Counted from the stretch's first letter, positions 8,711-18,737 are shown. The stretch is 64,000 nucleotides of DNA from Streptomyces sp. SM10 (GCF_002910915.1 NZ_NEUF01000068.1:186001-250000), one strand, 5' to 3'. A program made the numbers and translations. Notes: a model not told the origin generated them from the letters alone.

Positions 8711-9118
8711 ATGGACCGATTCAGGCGCGCATCGGCGGCAGCCCTGCTGACAGCGGTGGTACTGGCCGGCGCGGTGGGCGGGGCCGCGGCGTCGTCCGGT
8801 GTCCCCGCACCGCCGTCCGGGGAGCGCGCGCAGGACCTGGCATCGCGGCCGGCCCTCTCCGCCTACGCGACCGCGCGCACCGTGGCGGCCTGGGAGGAGT
8901 TCCGCATCCACGGCTCCGCCCGCAACGTCGGCTCCGGCACCCCCGTCACGCTGCAGCAGAGGCAGGGCAAGCGCTGGGTGTCCCTTCCCGCCACGATGAG
9001 GACCGCCGGCAGCGGCGAGTACAGCCTGCGCGTGAAGCTGGGCATGAAGGGCGAGAACGCCCTCCGGATCGTGGGCGGCGGAGCCGTCTCGCCGGTCGTC
9101 CGCACGATCGTGAACTGA
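8711..9118 (+). CDS. Small secreted protein, 135 aa
   Basis: A 135-residue exported protein. The start ATG at 8711 (MDRFRRASAAALL) follows GAAGGAG by 8 nt. Residues 1-28 are a Sec signal peptide (AALLTAVVLAGAVGGAAA). The mature part is a compact beta-rich domain with VAAWEEFRIHGSARNVGSGTPVTLQQRQGKRWV and ends RTIVN, resembling an immunoglobulin-like 'how is strength of fibre modified' domain often found in Streptomyces secreted proteins. No catalytic residues or cysteines. It is followed by a strong terminator. Function unknown. Confidence 0.75.
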   Translation: MDRFRRASAAALLTAVVLAGAVGGAAASSGVPAPPSGERAQDLASRPALSAYATARTVAAWEEFRIHGSARNVGSGTPVTLQQRQGKRWVSLPATMRTAGSGEYSLRVKLGMKGENALRIVGGGAVSPVVRTIVN

Positions 9119-9134
9119 ACGCCGCTCTCTCCTG

Positions 9135-9179
9135 CGCACTCGGGCCGGCCTGCTCCCCCCGCAGGCCGGCCCGAGTGCG
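9135..9179. terminator. 18-bp perfect stem-loop terminator between convergent genes
   Basis: CGCACTCGGGCCGGCCTG (9135-9152) is the exact reverse complement of 9162-9179, with a C-rich 9-nt loop. It lies between the stop at 9118 and the convergent phosphoketolase stop at 9207, so it can work in both directions. No U tract, as usual in Streptomyces. Confidence 0.85.
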
Positions 9180-9206
9180 TCGGGACGCGGCAGGACCACC
9201 CCGCGT

Positions 9207-11585
9207 TCAGCCCTCCCAGCTCCAGTCGGCCACTTCGGGCAGGTCCGTTCCGTGCTCCCGGATCCAGGCGTGATGACGGGTGCGGGCATCCGCCATCGCC
9301 TGCCGCACGGCGACGGCGCGGACCCCCAGGCCCGGTACCCGGTCGACCACGTCCATGACCAGCCGGTAGCGGTCCAGGTCGTTGCGGACCACCATGTCGA
9401 ACGGCGTGGTGGTGGTCCCCTCCTCCTTGTAGCCCCGGACGTGCAGGTGGGCGTGGCCCGCGCGTCGGTAGGCGAGACGGTGCACCAGCCAGGGATAACC
9501 GTGGTAGGCGAAGATCACCGGCCTGTCCCGGGTGAACAAGGAGTCGTACTCCGCGTGGGGCATCCCGTGGGGGTGCTCCTCGTGCGGCAGCAACCGCGTC
9601 ATGTCGACGACGTTGACCACGCGCACCGCGAGGTCCGGGAGGTGACGCCGCAGCAGCCCGGCCGCCGCCATCGTCTCCAGGGTGGGTACGTCCCCGGCAC
9701 AGGCCAGGACGACATCGGGTTCCCGGCTGCCGTCCTCGGTGCCGGCCCATTCCCACACCCCGGCCCCCCGGGCACAGTGTGCGCGGGCCTCGTCGAGCGT
9801 GAGCCAGTCGAAGCCCGGCTGCTTGCCGGCGACGATCACGTTGACGTAGTCGCGGCTGCGCAGCACGTGGTCGGCGGTGGACAGCAGGGTGTTGGTGTCG
9901 GGCGGCATGTAGACCCGGACGACCTCGGGGCTCTTGTTGAGGATGTGGTCGACGAAGCCGGGGTCCTGGTGCGAGAAGCCGTTGTGGTCCTGGCGCCAGA
10001 CGTGCGAGGTGAGCAGGTAGTTCAGCGAGGCGACGGGCGCGCGCCAGTGCAGCCGGCGCGAGGTGCGAAGCCACTTGATGTGCTGGTTGACCATGGAGTC
10101 GACGATGTGGGCGAATGCCTCGTACGAGGAGAACAGGCCGTGGCGTCCGGTGAGGAGGTATCCCTCCAGCCAGCCCTGGCAGAGGTGTTCCGAGAGCACC
10201 TCCATCACCCGGCCGTCGCGGGCCAGGTGCTCGTCGGTCGGAAGGGTCTCCCCCTGCCAGGCCTTGCCGGTCGCACCGTAGAGCGCACCCAGGCGGTTGG
10301 ACTCGGTCTCGTCGGGGCCCACGACGCGGAAGTCCCTGCGGCCGGCGGTGGCCGCCATGACGTCCGCGAGGAGCTCGCCCAGGATCCGGGTGGGCTCGTG
10401 CAGTCCGGCCCCTGGCCTCTCGACCGCCACGGCGTGCTTCTCGAGGGGCGGCAGCGGAAGATCCCGCAGGAGCAGCCCGCCGTTGGCGTACGGCGTCGAG
10501 CCGAGCCGAGCCGTGCCCTCGGGGACGCAGTCCAGGACCTGGGCGGTGGGCCGGCCGTCGGCGTCGAAGAGTTCCTGCGGCCGGTAGGAGCGCATCCACT
10601 CCTCCAGTTGGCGCAGGTGGTCGGGGTTGTCCCGGACACCGGGCAGCGGGACCTGGTGGGCGCGCCAGGTGTTCTCGACGGGCAGGCCGTCCACCTCCGC
10701 GGGTCCGGTCCAGCCCTTGGGGGTGCGCAGCACGATCATCGGCCAGCGGGGCCGGGCGGACGTGTCCCCGGCGCGGGCCGCACGCTGGTACTCCCCGATG
10801 CGGTCCAGGGCGAGGTCCATGGCGGCGGCCATGGCGCGGTGGACGGCGGCGGGCTCGTCGCCCTCGACATGGACGGGGTCGTGGCCGTAGCCGCGCAGGA
10901 GCGCGTCGAGTTCGTCCTCGGGGAGCCGGGCGAGCAACGTCGGATTCGCGATCTTGTATCCGTTGAGGTGGAGGATCGGCAGGACGGCGCCGTCGTGCAC
11001 GGGGTCGAGGAACTTGTTGGAGTGCCAGGAAGCCGCGAGGGGCCCGGTCTCCGCCTCGCCGTCGCCGACCACGCAGGCGACCAGGAGCTCCGGGTGGTCG
11101 AAGGCGGCGCCGTAGGCGTGGGTGAGGGCGTAGCCCAGCTCCCCGCCCTCGTGGATGGAGCCCGGGGTCTCCGGTGCGACGTGGCTGGGCACACCGCCGG
11201 GGAAGGAGAACTGCTTGAAGAGGGCTCCCATTCCGGCGCGGTCGCGGCTGACATCGGGGTACTTCTCCTCGTAGCTGCCCTCCAGCCAGGAGTTGGCGAG
11301 GACGGCGGGGCCGCCGTGACCCGGCCCCCAGACGCAGATCGCCTGCCGGTTCCGTTCCTTGACGACCCGGTTGAGATGGGTGTGGACGAGGTTCAGCCCG
11401 GGCGAGGTTCCCCAGTGGCCGAGCAGCCGGGGCTTGATGTGCTCGGGGGCCAGCGGCTCCTCCAGGAGCGGGTTGGCCATCAGGTAGATCTGGCCGACCG
11501 CCAGGTAGTTGGCGGCCCGCCAGTGCGCGTCGAGCGCCGCGACCTCGGAGTCGCAGAGCGCGGACGGCGTGTGGGCGTCGGTCAT
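9207..11585 (-). CDS. Phosphoketolase
   Basis: A 792-residue thiamine-diphosphate enzyme that splits xylulose 5-phosphate (and perhaps fructose 6-phosphate) with phosphate to acetyl phosphate and an aldose phosphate. Typical Xfp segments are seen: [12 protein letters not shown] near the N-terminus, the [17 protein letters not shown] motif, the ThDP-binding [39 protein letters not shown], and the C-terminal [16 protein letters not shown]. Length agrees with the family (about 790-830). The start at 11585 ([14 protein letters not shown]) has GGAGA 8 nt upstream. It follows the gabD-like gene by 22 bp on the same strand, so they are probably an operon. Confidence 0.95.
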   Translation of the reverse strand: MTDAHTPSALCDSEVAALDAHWRAANYLAVGQIYLMANPLLEEPLAPEHIKPRLLGHWGTSPGLNLVHTHLNRVVKERNRQAICVWGPGHGGPAVLANSWLEGSYEEKYPDVSRDRAGMGALFKQFSFPGGVPSHVAPETPGSIHEGGELGYALTHAYGAAFDHPELLVACVVGDGEAETGPLAASWHSNKFLDPVHDGAVLPILHLNGYKIANPTLLARLPEDELDALLRGYGHDPVHVEGDEPAAVHRAMAAAMDLALDRIGEYQRAARAGDTSARPRWPMIVLRTPKGWTGPAEVDGLPVENTWRAHQVPLPGVRDNPDHLRQLEEWMRSYRPQELFDADGRPTAQVLDCVPEGTARLGSTPYANGGLLLRDLPLPPLEKHAVAVERPGAGLHEPTRILGELLADVMAATAGRRDFRVVGPDETESNRLGALYGATGKAWQGETLPTDEHLARDGRVMEVLSEHLCQGWLEGYLLTGRHGLFSSYEAFAHIVDSMVNQHIKWLRTSRRLHWRAPVASLNYLLTSHVWRQDHNGFSHQDPGFVDHILNKSPEVVRVYMPPDTNTLLSTADHVLRSRDYVNVIVAGKQPGFDWLTLDEARAHCARGAGVWEWAGTEDGSREPDVVLACAGDVPTLETMAAAGLLRRHLPDLAVRVVNVVDMTRLLPHEEHPHGMPHAEYDSLFTRDRPVIFAYHGYPWLVHRLAYRRAGHAHLHVRGYKEEGTTTTPFDMVVRNDLDRYRLVMDVVDRVPGLGVRAVAVRQAMADARTRHHAWIREHGTDLPEVADWSWEG

Positions 11586-11607
11586 GAGGGCGTCTCCTCG
11601 GCAGGGC

Positions 11608-13014
11608 TCAGCGGGCGTCCGGGGCGGGGCCGTACCAGACGGTGGTGGCGTTGCAGAACTCCCGGATGCCATGCCCCGCCAGCTCCCGCCCGTAGCCGGA
11701 GCGCTTCACTCCGCCGAACGGCAGCGCGGGGTGGGACGCGGTCATGCCGTTGAAGAAGACTCCGCCGGCCTCCAGGTCACGCACGCAGCGGTCCATCTCC
11801 CCCTGATCACGCGTCCATACGTTGGAGCTGAGCCCGAAGGGGGTGTCGTTGGCCAGTTCCACGGCCTCGTCCAGGTCCGCGACCCGGTAGAGGGTCGCCA
11901 CCGGACCGAAGGTCTCCTCGCGGTGGACGCGCATGGCGGGGGTGATTCCGGCGAGCACCGTGGGCTCGTAGAACCAGCCTCGGTCCAGCCCTTCCGGCCG
12001 GCCGCCACCGCACAGTGCGGTGGCACCCTCGGCGAGGGCGTCCTCCACGAGCTCCTCCAGGTCGGTGCGGCCCTGTTCGCTGGAGAGCGGTCCCACGTCG
12101 GTGGACTCCTCCAGCGGGTCTCCGACGGTCAGGGCGCGCATTCCCGCGGTGAACCGCTCGGCGAACGCGTCGTACACGTCGGCATGGACGATGAAGCGCT
12201 TGGCGGCGATGCAGGACTGGCCGTTGTTCTGGACGCGGGCGGTCACCGCGGTCTCCGCGGCTTTGTCGACGTCGGCCGAGGGCAGGACGAGGTAGGGGTC
12301 GCTGCCGCCGAGTTCCAGCACGGTCTTCTTCACCTCGTCGCCCGCGACGGAGGCGACCGCGCGGCCGGCCGGCTCGCTGCCGGTGAGTGTCGCCGCGGCG
12401 ACCCGGGGGTCGCGCAGGACCGCCTCGACGGCGCCGGAGCCGATGAGGAGCGTCTGGAAGCAGCCGGCGGGGAATCCGGCCCTGGTGAACAGGTCCTCGA
12501 TGTAGAGGGCGGTCTGCGGCACGTTCGAGGCGTGCTTGAGCAGACCGGTGTTGCCCGCCATGAGGGCGGGTGCGGCAAAGCGCATGACCTGCCAGAGCGG
12601 GAAGTTCCACGGCATCACGGCCAGGACGACCCCCAGCGGCCGGTAGCGGACCAGGGCCCGCGCGGCACCGGAGTCCTTGACGTCCGTGTCGTCGGGGTGC
12701 TCGTCGGCGAGCAGGCGTTCGGCGTTGGCCGCGTACCAGCGCATCGCCTTGGCGCACTTGGCGGCCTCGGCGCGGGCGGCCTTGACCGGCTTGCCCATCT
12801 CGGTGGTCATGGTGCGGGCGATGTCCTGCTGGTCCTCGTCGAGGAGATCGGCCGCCCGGCTCAGCAGGCGGGCGCGCTCGGCGAAGCCGGTGGCGCGGTG
12901 AGCGCGGAACGCCCGGTGCGCGGCGGAGAGCCTGCGCTCGGTCTCCTGCTCGTCCAGGGCGTCGAAGGTCCTGAGTGTCTCGCCGTTCGCGGGGTTGACC
13001 GTCGCGATGGGCAT
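11608..13014 (-). CDS. gabD: NADP-type succinate-semialdehyde dehydrogenase family protein
   Basis: A 468-residue aldehyde dehydrogenase (ALDH superfamily). It begins [17 protein letters not shown], the usual start of short GabD/Sad proteins, with AAGGAGA 7 nt upstream of the ATG. It has the cofactor region [22 protein letters not shown], the general-base glutamate in VLELGGSDP (about 250-258) and the catalytic cysteine in [10 protein letters not shown] (about 287). The EETFGPVA motif lies near residue 362. Likely substrate is succinate semialdehyde with NAD(P)+, but other aldehydes are possible since substrate range in this family is broad. It is upstream of phosphoketolase on the same strand. 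Confidence 0.85.
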   Translation of the reverse strand: MPIATVNPANGETLRTFDALDEQETERRLSAAHRAFRAHRATGFAERARLLSRAADLLDEDQQDIARTMTTEMGKPVKAARAEAAKCAKAMRWYAANAERLLADEHPDDTDVKDSGAARALVRYRPLGVVLAVMPWNFPLWQVMRFAAPALMAGNTGLLKHASNVPQTALYIEDLFTRAGFPAGCFQTLLIGSGAVEAVLRDPRVAAATLTGSEPAGRAVASVAGDEVKKTVLELGGSDPYLVLPSADVDKAAETAVTARVQNNGQSCIAAKRFIVHADVYDAFAERFTAGMRALTVGDPLEESTDVGPLSSEQGRTDLEELVEDALAEGATALCGGGRPEGLDRGWFYEPTVLAGITPAMRVHREETFGPVATLYRVADLDEAVELANDTPFGLSSNVWTRDQGEMDRCVRDLEAGGVFFNGMTASHPALPFGGVKRSGYGRELAGHGIREFCNATTVWYGPAPDAR

Positions 13015-13162
13015 GGCAGTGTCTCCTTGCTGTGTTGTCCGGCCGTCCCGCGCCGTGCGTCCGTCCGGGGCGCGGCCCCCACGCACGCGTACCCGGCCGG
13101 CGCGGATCATGCGTGCCGGGGGCACACCGTCCGCGCCGGCCGGGCCGGCGCCGGGCTGTTCG

Positions 13163-13660
13163 TCACACGAGTTCGGCCACCGGCGTGCGCTCACCGACGG
13201 CAGCGCCGTCCTCGACCGGGCCGCCGAGGAACGTGAGGCCGCCGGGGAGGGGCGTACGCGGAAGCAGCCCGGTGGTGCAGGGCGTCTCGGCGTAGCGCGT
13301 GAACCACACGACCTTGCCGTCCGGGGTCCGGCAGGTCCCCCAACTGTCGCTCAGGGCCATGACGCGGCTGAGGCCGCCGCCACCGCCGTCGAGCAGCCGG
13401 GGCATCCGGGAATCCTGGTCGGCCACGGACACCGTCAGGTGCCGGCCCGTCCAGCGGAGCTCGACGACGCAGCGCTTGTCGTCGCCGACGTGTCGCTGGA
13501 CGTTCGTCAGCAGCTCCTCCGCGGCCCGGCACACCGGCCGGACGTGCAGGTCGAGACTCCAGTGACGAAGGTGCGCGGCGACTATGCGCCGCACCTGGGA
13601 AATGCGCTCTGCCGACACCTGCAGTTCGACCAGATAGTGCCGGTCGAGTGGAACGGTCAT
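13163..13660 (-). CDS. RsbW-like ATP-binding (anti-sigma/regulatory) protein
   Basis: A 165-residue stand-alone HATPase_c protein of the anti-sigma factor type abundant in streptomycetes. It carries the N box CRAAEELLTNVQRHVG (about 43-58), VADQD as the G1-like box, and GGGGGLSRVMALSDSWG as the G2 box, followed by KVVWFTRY. The final ~35 residues, including a TPLPGGLTFLGGPVEDG stretch, extend past the usual domain. The ATG at 13660 follows GAGGAG by 8 nt. The target sigma factor or antagonist is not encoded nearby. It may be co-transcribed with gabD and phosphoketolase, 148 bp downstream. Confidence 0.85.
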   Translation of the reverse strand: MTVPLDRHYLVELQVSAERISQVRRIVAAHLRHWSLDLHVRPVCRAAEELLTNVQRHVGDDKRCVVELRWTGRHLTVSVADQDSRMPRLLDGGGGGLSRVMALSDSWGTCRTPDGKVVWFTRYAETPCTTGLLPRTPLPGGLTFLGGPVEDGAAVGERTPVAELV

Positions 13661-13780
13661 CGTCGAGGCTCCTCACCGCGAGGGCTCACGTGCTTCACCC
13701 CGTTTGAACCAACGACCCCCGAACACGAAGCGTGAGCTGCAATCACTTCTGGGTCACTCATCAGGGTGACCCCGGGGGGC

Positions 13781-13794
13781 CGGTTGCGCAACCG
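13781..13794. repeat. Small palindrome upstream of the RsbW-like gene
   Basis: CGGTTGCGCAACCG is a perfect 14-bp palindrome in the 154 bp between the RsbW-like gene (start 13660) and the stop of the paoC-like gene (13815). It could be part of the paoC terminator or an operator for 13660; the sequence does not decide. Confidence 0.35.
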
Positions 13795-13814
13795 AGAGCG
13801 CCGGTCACCGGGTG

Positions 13815-15911
13815 TCACGGCAGGTAGGGCAGCAGTTTGTCCGGGGTCAGGGGCAGTTCGCGCAGCCGGGCACCCGTGGCATGGCGGACGGCGTTCCCGA
13901 TCGCGGCGGCGGTTCCGACGATGCCGATCTCCCCGATGCCCTTGCTTCCCATGGGGTTCAGGTGGGGGTCGTCCTCGTCGATCCAGTGCGCCTGGATGTC
14001 GGGGACGTCCGCGCAGGACGGGACGTGGTAGGAGGCCAGGTCGCTCTCGGTGAAGTCGCCGAAGACCGGGTCCATGGTGCTGCTCTCGGTGAGGGCCATA
14101 CCGAGGCCCATCACCATGCCTCCGATGAACTGGGACCGAGCCGTACGGGAGTTGAGGATGCGTCCGGCGGCGTACACGCCGAGCAGCCTGCGCACCCGCA
14201 CCTCGCCGGTGAGGGAGTCGACGGCCACCTCGGCGAAGTGGGCGCCGAAGGCGTGCCGTGCGTAGGGGGACTCCTGCGCGGTCTCCTCGCCGGTGTCGGC
14301 CGTGACCGTGATCCCCTCCGGCGGGAGCTGCCCGGTGTGCGCGGCGATCCGGTGCGCCAGGGCGGTGGCCGCCTTGTGCACGGCCCATCCCCAGGAGGCG
14401 GTGCCCGAGGAGCCGCCCGCGACGGACCCGGTGGGCAGGTCGCTGCTCCCGATGTCGACCCGGACGTTCTCCGGGGGTGTGTCCAGGACGGAGGCGGCGA
14501 TCTGGGCCAGCACGGTGCGGGCGCCGGTGCCGATGTCGGTTGCGTTGACCCCGATGCGGTAGGAGCCGTCCGGGACGGCCCGCGCGGAGGCGGACGACGT
14601 CGCGACGAGGACGGGGTACGTCGCCGAGGCGACCCCGGTGCCGAGCAGCCAGGGCCCCTCCTCGCGGGAGGCGGGCTGCGGGTCCCGGCGGGACCAGCCG
14701 AAGCGCCTGGCGCCCTCGGTCAGGCACGCCGTGAGGTTGCGGCTGCTGAAAGGGCGTCCGCTGTCGGGTTCGGCCGACGGCTCGTTGCGCAGGCGCAGCT
14801 CGACCGGATCGATCCCGAGGGCGCTCGCCAGTTCGTCCATGGCCGATTCCAGCGCGTACATGCCCGAGGCCTCCCCGGGCGCCCTCATCCAGGACGGGCT
14901 GGGCACGTCCAGGGCCGCCACCCGGTGTTCGGTGCGGCTGTGGGGCGAGGCGTACATGACCCGGGCGGGTACGGCGGCCTGTTCGACGAACTCCTTGATC
15001 CGGGAGGTCTGTGTGACGATCTCGTGGGAGACACTGTTCAGGACGCCGTCCCGGTCGGCGCCGAGACGCACCCGCTGCAGGGTGGGCGCGCGGTGACCGA
15101 CGAGCGCCGCCATGCAACGCCGTTCCAGGGCGAGCTTCACCGGGAGTCCGGTGTGCAGTGCGGACATCGCGGCGAGAACGGCCTGGGGACGGGGGGTGCC
15201 CTTCGACCCGAAGCCGCCACCGACGTGTTCGGAGATGACGGTGATGCTGCCCCGGTCGATCCCGAGGGCCTTCGCCAGGCTGTTGCGCACGGCGGTCGAA
15301 CCCTGGCTGGAGTCGTGGACGGTCAGGTGCCCGTCGGCCCACCGGGCGGTGGAGGCATGCGGTTCCATGGGGTGGTTGTGCAGCGGTCGCAGGGTGTAGA
15401 CGGCGTCGATCCGCACGGGTGCGGCGTCGAAAGCCCGCATGGCGTCGCCGCGTTCGCGCAGACCGGGGTGGCCGCCGTTGGCCTCCTCCGGGGTGTAGAG
15501 CCCCGGGTGGTCGCCGGTGAGGACGACGTCGTGCCCGGTGGTGGCGTACTCGACGTGCACGGCCGACGCGCCGGCCCGCGCGGCTTCGGGGCTCTCGGCC
15601 AGGACGAGGGCGACGGGCCAGCCACGGTGCGGCACCCGGTCGTCCTGGAGCACGGCGAGGATGGGGTCGTCGGCCTCCTCCAGCCGCGGCGCGTTGTCGT
15701 GGGTCAGCACGGTGTGCACCCCGGGCACGGCGAGCGCGTCGGCGGTACGGATCGCGGTGAGGCGACCGCTCGCGACGGTGGCAGGGACGATCCAGCCGTA
15801 AAGACAGCCGGGTGCGGTGTGTTCCGCGGCGTAGCGGGCGGTGCCGGTGACCTTGTCCCGGCCCTCCCGGCGGACGACGGGCGCGCCCGGCGCCCGGGAG
15901 GAGTCGCTCAT
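13815..15911 (-). CDS. paoC: Molybdenum hydroxylase large subunit (PaoC-like aldehyde oxidoreductase)
   Basis: A 698-residue molybdopterin-binding subunit of the xanthine oxidase family, closest in architecture to E. coli PaoC (YagR). Seen: the N-terminal REGRDKVTGTARYAAE, the cofactor-region EHVGGGFGSKG, PSWMRAPGEASGMYALE, GSVAGGSSGTASWGWAV and the active-site glutamate in SKGIGEIGIVG near the C-terminus. The enzyme should oxidise aldehydes, passing electrons through the FeS and FAD subunits. The start overlaps the stop of the FAD subunit gene by 4 bp (ATGA), showing tight coupling. No PaoD-type insertion chaperone is found nearby. Confidence 0.92.
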   Translation of the reverse strand: MSDSSRAPGAPVVRREGRDKVTGTARYAAEHTAPGCLYGWIVPATVASGRLTAIRTADALAVPGVHTVLTHDNAPRLEEADDPILAVLQDDRVPHRGWPVALVLAESPEAARAGASAVHVEYATTGHDVVLTGDHPGLYTPEEANGGHPGLRERGDAMRAFDAAPVRIDAVYTLRPLHNHPMEPHASTARWADGHLTVHDSSQGSTAVRNSLAKALGIDRGSITVISEHVGGGFGSKGTPRPQAVLAAMSALHTGLPVKLALERRCMAALVGHRAPTLQRVRLGADRDGVLNSVSHEIVTQTSRIKEFVEQAAVPARVMYASPHSRTEHRVAALDVPSPSWMRAPGEASGMYALESAMDELASALGIDPVELRLRNEPSAEPDSGRPFSSRNLTACLTEGARRFGWSRRDPQPASREEGPWLLGTGVASATYPVLVATSSASARAVPDGSYRIGVNATDIGTGARTVLAQIAASVLDTPPENVRVDIGSSDLPTGSVAGGSSGTASWGWAVHKAATALAHRIAAHTGQLPPEGITVTADTGEETAQESPYARHAFGAHFAEVAVDSLTGEVRVRRLLGVYAAGRILNSRTARSQFIGGMVMGLGMALTESSTMDPVFGDFTESDLASYHVPSCADVPDIQAHWIDEDDPHLNPMGSKGIGEIGIVGTAAAIGNAVRHATGARLRELPLTPDKLLPYLP

Positions 15912-16924
15912 GACGGAAGTCCTCGGTCACTAGGAGAGGCGGTCCGGGCGGCGAGTTCGGTGAGGGCGCCGACGGCGAGCCGGCGGGCGAGGTCCACCTT
16001 GAAGCCGTTGTCGCGCAGGGGCCTGGCGGCCGCCAGCTCGGCCTCCACGGCTCGTACGAAGACGTCCTCGTCCGCGTGGGCCCCGCGCAGCACGTCCTCG
16101 GCCACCCGGGCACGCCACGGCCGGTGCGCGAGCCCGCCGAAGGCGAGTGCGACCCGGTCGACACGGCCCTCACGCACGCTCAGCACGGCTGCGACGGAGG
16201 CCAGGGCGAAGGCGTACGAGGCGCGGTCCCGGGCCTTGCGGTAGAGGGAGACGGCGCCGGCGGGCGGCGGTGGCAGCACGACCTCGGTGATCAGCTCGCC
16301 CGGGCGGATGACCGTGTCCTGGTCGGGGTTGTCGCCGGGCAGCCGGTGGAAGTCGGTCACGGACACGGTCCGCTCCCCCTCGGGTCCGTGCAACTGGACG
16401 GTGGCGTCGAGGGCCGCGAGGGCGACCGCCATGTCGGAGGGGTTGGTGGCGACGCAGTCCTGCGAGTGGCCGAGCACCGCGAGGTCGCGGTGCGCTCCCT
16501 CGCGTGCCGGGCAGCCCGAGCCGGGAATCCGCTTGTTGCAGGGCTTGGAGACGTCCTGGAAGTACGGGCACCGGGTGCGCTGGAGCAGATTCCCGCCGGT
16601 GGTCGCGGTGTTGCGGAGCTGCCCGGACGCGCCCGCCAGCAGGGCCTGCGACAGGGCGGGACGGACGCCGCGCACGTCGGGATGGGCGGCGAGATCGCTG
16701 TTGCGTACGGTAGCGCCGACCCGAAGGCCGCCGTCGTCCGTCCGTGCCACCCGGTCCAGGGGCAGGCGGCTGACGTCGATGAGCAGGTCCGGCGACTCCA
16801 CACCGAGCTTCATCAGGTCGACGAGGTTGGTGCCGCCTCCGAGGAACCGCGCGCCGGGATGCGCGGCTCCCGCACGGACGGCTTCGGCGACGGTTCCGGG
16901 GCGCAGGTAGGCGAAGGGTTTCAC
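15908..16924 (-). CDS. paoB: Molybdenum hydroxylase FAD-binding subunit with FeS insert (PaoB-like)
   Basis: A 338-residue FAD subunit. The GTG start at 16924 ([15 protein letters not shown]) overlaps the stop of the upstream gene as GTGA. FAD-binding segments are [15 protein letters not shown] (about 40-54) and [14 protein letters not shown] cysteine-rich insert follows, with C-PYF, PCNKR, GSGCPA and SQDC, matching the four-cysteine [4Fe-4S] insert known in PaoB and absent from ordinary xanthine dehydrogenase FAD subunits. The C-terminal third is the CO dehydrogenase flavoprotein C-terminal domain. It transfers electrons from the 2Fe-2S subunit to FAD. Middle gene of the paoA-B-C-like operon. 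Confidence 0.92.
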   Translation of the reverse strand: MKPFAYLRPGTVAEAVRAGAAHPGARFLGGGTNLVDLMKLGVESPDLLIDVSRLPLDRVARTDDGGLRVGATVRNSDLAAHPDVRGVRPALSQALLAGASGQLRNTATTGGNLLQRTRCPYFQDVSKPCNKRIPGSGCPAREGAHRDLAVLGHSQDCVATNPSDMAVALAALDATVQLHGPEGERTVSVTDFHRLPGDNPDQDTVIRPGELITEVVLPPPPAGAVSLYRKARDRASYAFALASVAAVLSVREGRVDRVALAFGGLAHRPWRARVAEDVLRGAHADEDVFVRAVEAELAAARPLRDNGFKVDLARRLAVGALTELAARTASPSDRGLPS

Positions 16925-17493
16925 GGGGCCACGTCCTGGATCGCTTCGACGATGTGGGGGTAGGCGCCGCACCGGCAGAGGTTGCCGCTCATCCGCTCCC
17001 GGATCTCGTCCGCGCCGAGCGGGGCCGGTCCCTCGTCGGCGAGCGTCGCCGCAGGGGTCGCGTGCGACGGGAAGCCGTCCGCGGCCTCACCGAGCATGCC
17101 GACCGCCGAACAGATCTGCCCGGGGGTGCAGTAGCCGCACTGGAGCGCGTCCCGCTCCAGGAAGGCGGCCTGCACCGGGTGCAGCCGGTCGCCGTCGGCC
17201 AGTCCTTCGACGGTGGTGATGTGGGCGTCCTGCTGGGCGACGGCCAGCAGGAGGCAGCTGTTGGCGCGCCTGCCGTCGACGAGGACGGTGCACGCCCCGC
17301 ACTGGCCGTGGTCGCAGCCCTTCTTGGTGCCGGTGAGTCCGAGATGCTCGCGCAGTGCGTCCAGCACGGTGGTGCGGTGATCCAGCGTCAGGGTCCGTGC
17401 CGTGCCGTCGACGTGCAGGGTGAACGTGGAACGGTCGTCGGGAACCGGCGCCTGCACCGCTTCCCCGCCGACGGTCCCGGGGGTGGCATCCAT
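16921..17493 (-). CDS. paoA: Molybdenum hydroxylase 2Fe-2S subunit (PaoA-like)
   Basis: A 190-residue subunit with two [2Fe-2S] clusters. The plant-type ferredoxin cluster cysteines are in [11 protein letters not shown] and NSC (about 59-82). The second, helical cluster is bound by QCGYCTPGQ (about 118-126) and GNLCRCG (about 170-176). E. coli PaoA carries a Tat signal; here the N-terminus [20 protein letters not shown] lacks a twin arginine and hydrophobic stretch, so the complex is probably cytoplasmic. First gene of the operon, with a 34-bp gap to the upstream 131-aa gene. Confidence 0.93.
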   Translation of the reverse strand: MDATPGTVGGEAVQAPVPDDRSTFTLHVDGTARTLTLDHRTTVLDALREHLGLTGTKKGCDHGQCGACTVLVDGRRANSCLLLAVAQQDAHITTVEGLADGDRLHPVQAAFLERDALQCGYCTPGQICSAVGMLGEAADGFPSHATPAATLADEGPAPLGADEIRERMSGNLCRCGAYPHIVEAIQDVAP

Positions 17494-17527
17494 GTACGCG
17501 TACCTTCCGGTTCGTGTGGTGCGGTGG

Positions 17528-17923
17528 TCACGCGGGACGGTGGCTCTCCAGCCGCAGGCGGATCTCCTGCTCCTGGTCGCCGGCCGCCGTTCCGACGAGC
17601 CGGACGCTGAAGGCGTCCGCCAGGTGTGTGCGGAGGCGGTCGACCGCCCAGTAGCCGCCCTGCGCCTCGACCATCACCGGCGCGGAGAGCCGAGCCGGGC
17701 CCTGGCCCGCCTTCGCCTCGGAGACGTCGACGGTCGCCGTCCACACCGTGGGGCGGGTGTCCGACGCGTCCTCGGGCGCGTCGCTCGCCGGGCGGTCGGA
17801 GGCGAACGAGCGGCGCAGCACGTCGAAGACCGTGCGCGCGTCCTCCTTCGGGCACCCGGTCACCGCCACCACGACGTCGCCGCTCTCCTGGTGTTCCTGT
17901 GTCTGCTCCTGCGTGCTGTTCAC
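17528..17923 (-). CDS. Hypothetical protein, 131 aa
   Basis: An acidic 131-residue protein starting with GTG ([16 protein letters not shown]), with AAGGA 7 nt upstream. After a hydrophilic N-terminus comes [24 protein letters not shown], then a variable Asp/Ala-rich stretch, and a conserved-looking end ([23 protein letters not shown]). It lies 34 bp upstream of the paoA-like gene on the same strand and could be co-transcribed. I do not recognise a family; one cysteine only, no membrane segment. Confidence 0.7.
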   Translation of the reverse strand: MNSTQEQTQEHQESGDVVVAVTGCPKEDARTVFDVLRRSFASDRPASDAPEDASDTRPTVWTATVDVSEAKAGQGPARLSAPVMVEAQGGYWAVDRLRTHLADAFSVRLVGTAAGDQEQEIRLRLESHRPA

Positions 17924-18169
17924 CCTGGATTCCTTTCACTGGGGCATCCGGGCACCGACCGGCTGCCGGGACACCGGCGGCGGCCCCACCGGTTACCTGC
18001 GGCACATCACGTCGCCTCCAGCGGTCCCGGGTCTCCTTCCAGGCTCGCCCCACGGCTCCGTGTCGGCGACACGAACGACAACCGGGCCCGTACCGGGGTA
18101 CGGGAGGGGCGACCCCACCCGGCACCCACCCCTGGGCCACCCCCAGTTCGCGAGGCACCGTCAGAGATC

Positions 18170-18192
18170 ATGGTGTAGCCGATTTACACCAT
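18170..18192. promoter_or_regulatory. Dyad ATGGTGTA-N7-TACACCAT, candidate operator
   Basis: Perfect 8-bp arms (18170-18177 and 18185-18192) separated by 7 bp in an AT-rich island upstream of the DUF6479 gene. The spacing suits a dimeric helix-turn-helix regulator. No regulator gene is adjacent. Confidence 0.45.
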
Positions 18193-18224
18193 ATGAAACA
18201 CATTTACCGTGACATCGTCATAAA

Positions 18225-18238
18225 ACATGAATTCATGT
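18225..18238. promoter_or_regulatory. 14-bp palindrome ACATGAATTCATGT
   Basis: Perfect uninterrupted palindrome 33 bp downstream of the first dyad and 42 bp upstream of the chosen start at 18281. It overlaps an in-frame ATG at 18227, which argues against that ATG as the start. Confidence 0.4.
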
Positions 18239-18280
18239 CAATGGCTGTCTGCGATCGAGTCCCCGGGGTATGCGCCATGC

Positions 18281-18619
18281 ATGGACGTAACGAACGGAGC
18301 AAAGGACTCGCTCGCCGCCATCCTCGCCGACGACGGCCCGGGCGCGGTGGGCGTGATCGTCGGCGTCGCCGGACTCGCCGTGGTGATCCTGCTGATCGGT
18401 GGCTTCTGGTTCGGGATGCGGCGCCGGGACAAGGAGTCACCGCCTCCGCGCCCCGAGGAGCAGCCGCCCCGTCCGGACCACCGGACCGAGATCCAGGAGG
18501 CCGGAAGGCACCACCCGGACCGCTTCCCGGAGGACGGCCGGGCGATGACCCCGTACGAACTCAGCGACCGCGGTAACGAGGTGATCCCGCCGCCGGAGGA
18601 CGACAACCGGCGTGACTGA
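18281..18619 (+). CDS. DUF6479 family small membrane protein
   Basis: A 112-residue protein starting MDVTNGAKDSLAAILADDG. One transmembrane helix (about 22-42: VGVIVGVAGLAVVILLIGG) is followed by FGMRRRDKE, giving an outside N-terminus by the positive-inside rule. The cytoplasmic tail carries the family signature PPRPEEQPPRPDH and then RAMTPYELSDRGN. The start at 18281 is preferred because the upstream ATG at 18227 overlaps a palindrome; the ribosome site is weak for both. Common in Streptomyces, function unknown. Confidence 0.75.
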   Translation: MDVTNGAKDSLAAILADDGPGAVGVIVGVAGLAVVILLIGGFWFGMRRRDKESPPPRPEEQPPRPDHRTEIQEAGRHHPDRFPEDGRAMTPYELSDRGNEVIPPPEDDNRRD

Positions 18620-18737
18620 CGCACGAAGCGTGCCGCAGGCCGCAGGGGAGCAGCCGTCCGGGCCCGTCCGCGAACGGGCCCGGACGGCTGATTCCGGGCC
18701 GCACCGTCGATCGGAGGAACATGAAGCCGGGGGGCAT

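Larger units (their letters stand above)
17924..18280. other. 357-bp intergenic region with two dyad elements
   Basis: No convincing gene. The left ~240 bp are GC-rich with no feature I can support. The last ~110 bp are unusually AT-rich for this genome (gatttacacc through attcatgtca) and hold the two dyads listed separately, so this is probably the promoter/operator region of the DUF6479 gene, with a promoter for the 131-aa gene on the other side. Confidence 0.5.

Noticed and set aside
9252..16244. Long plus-strand open frames opposite phosphoketolase, gabD and paoC
   Set aside because: The minus-strand genes have clear family motifs and ribosome sites; the plus frames are composition artefacts of 70%+ GC.
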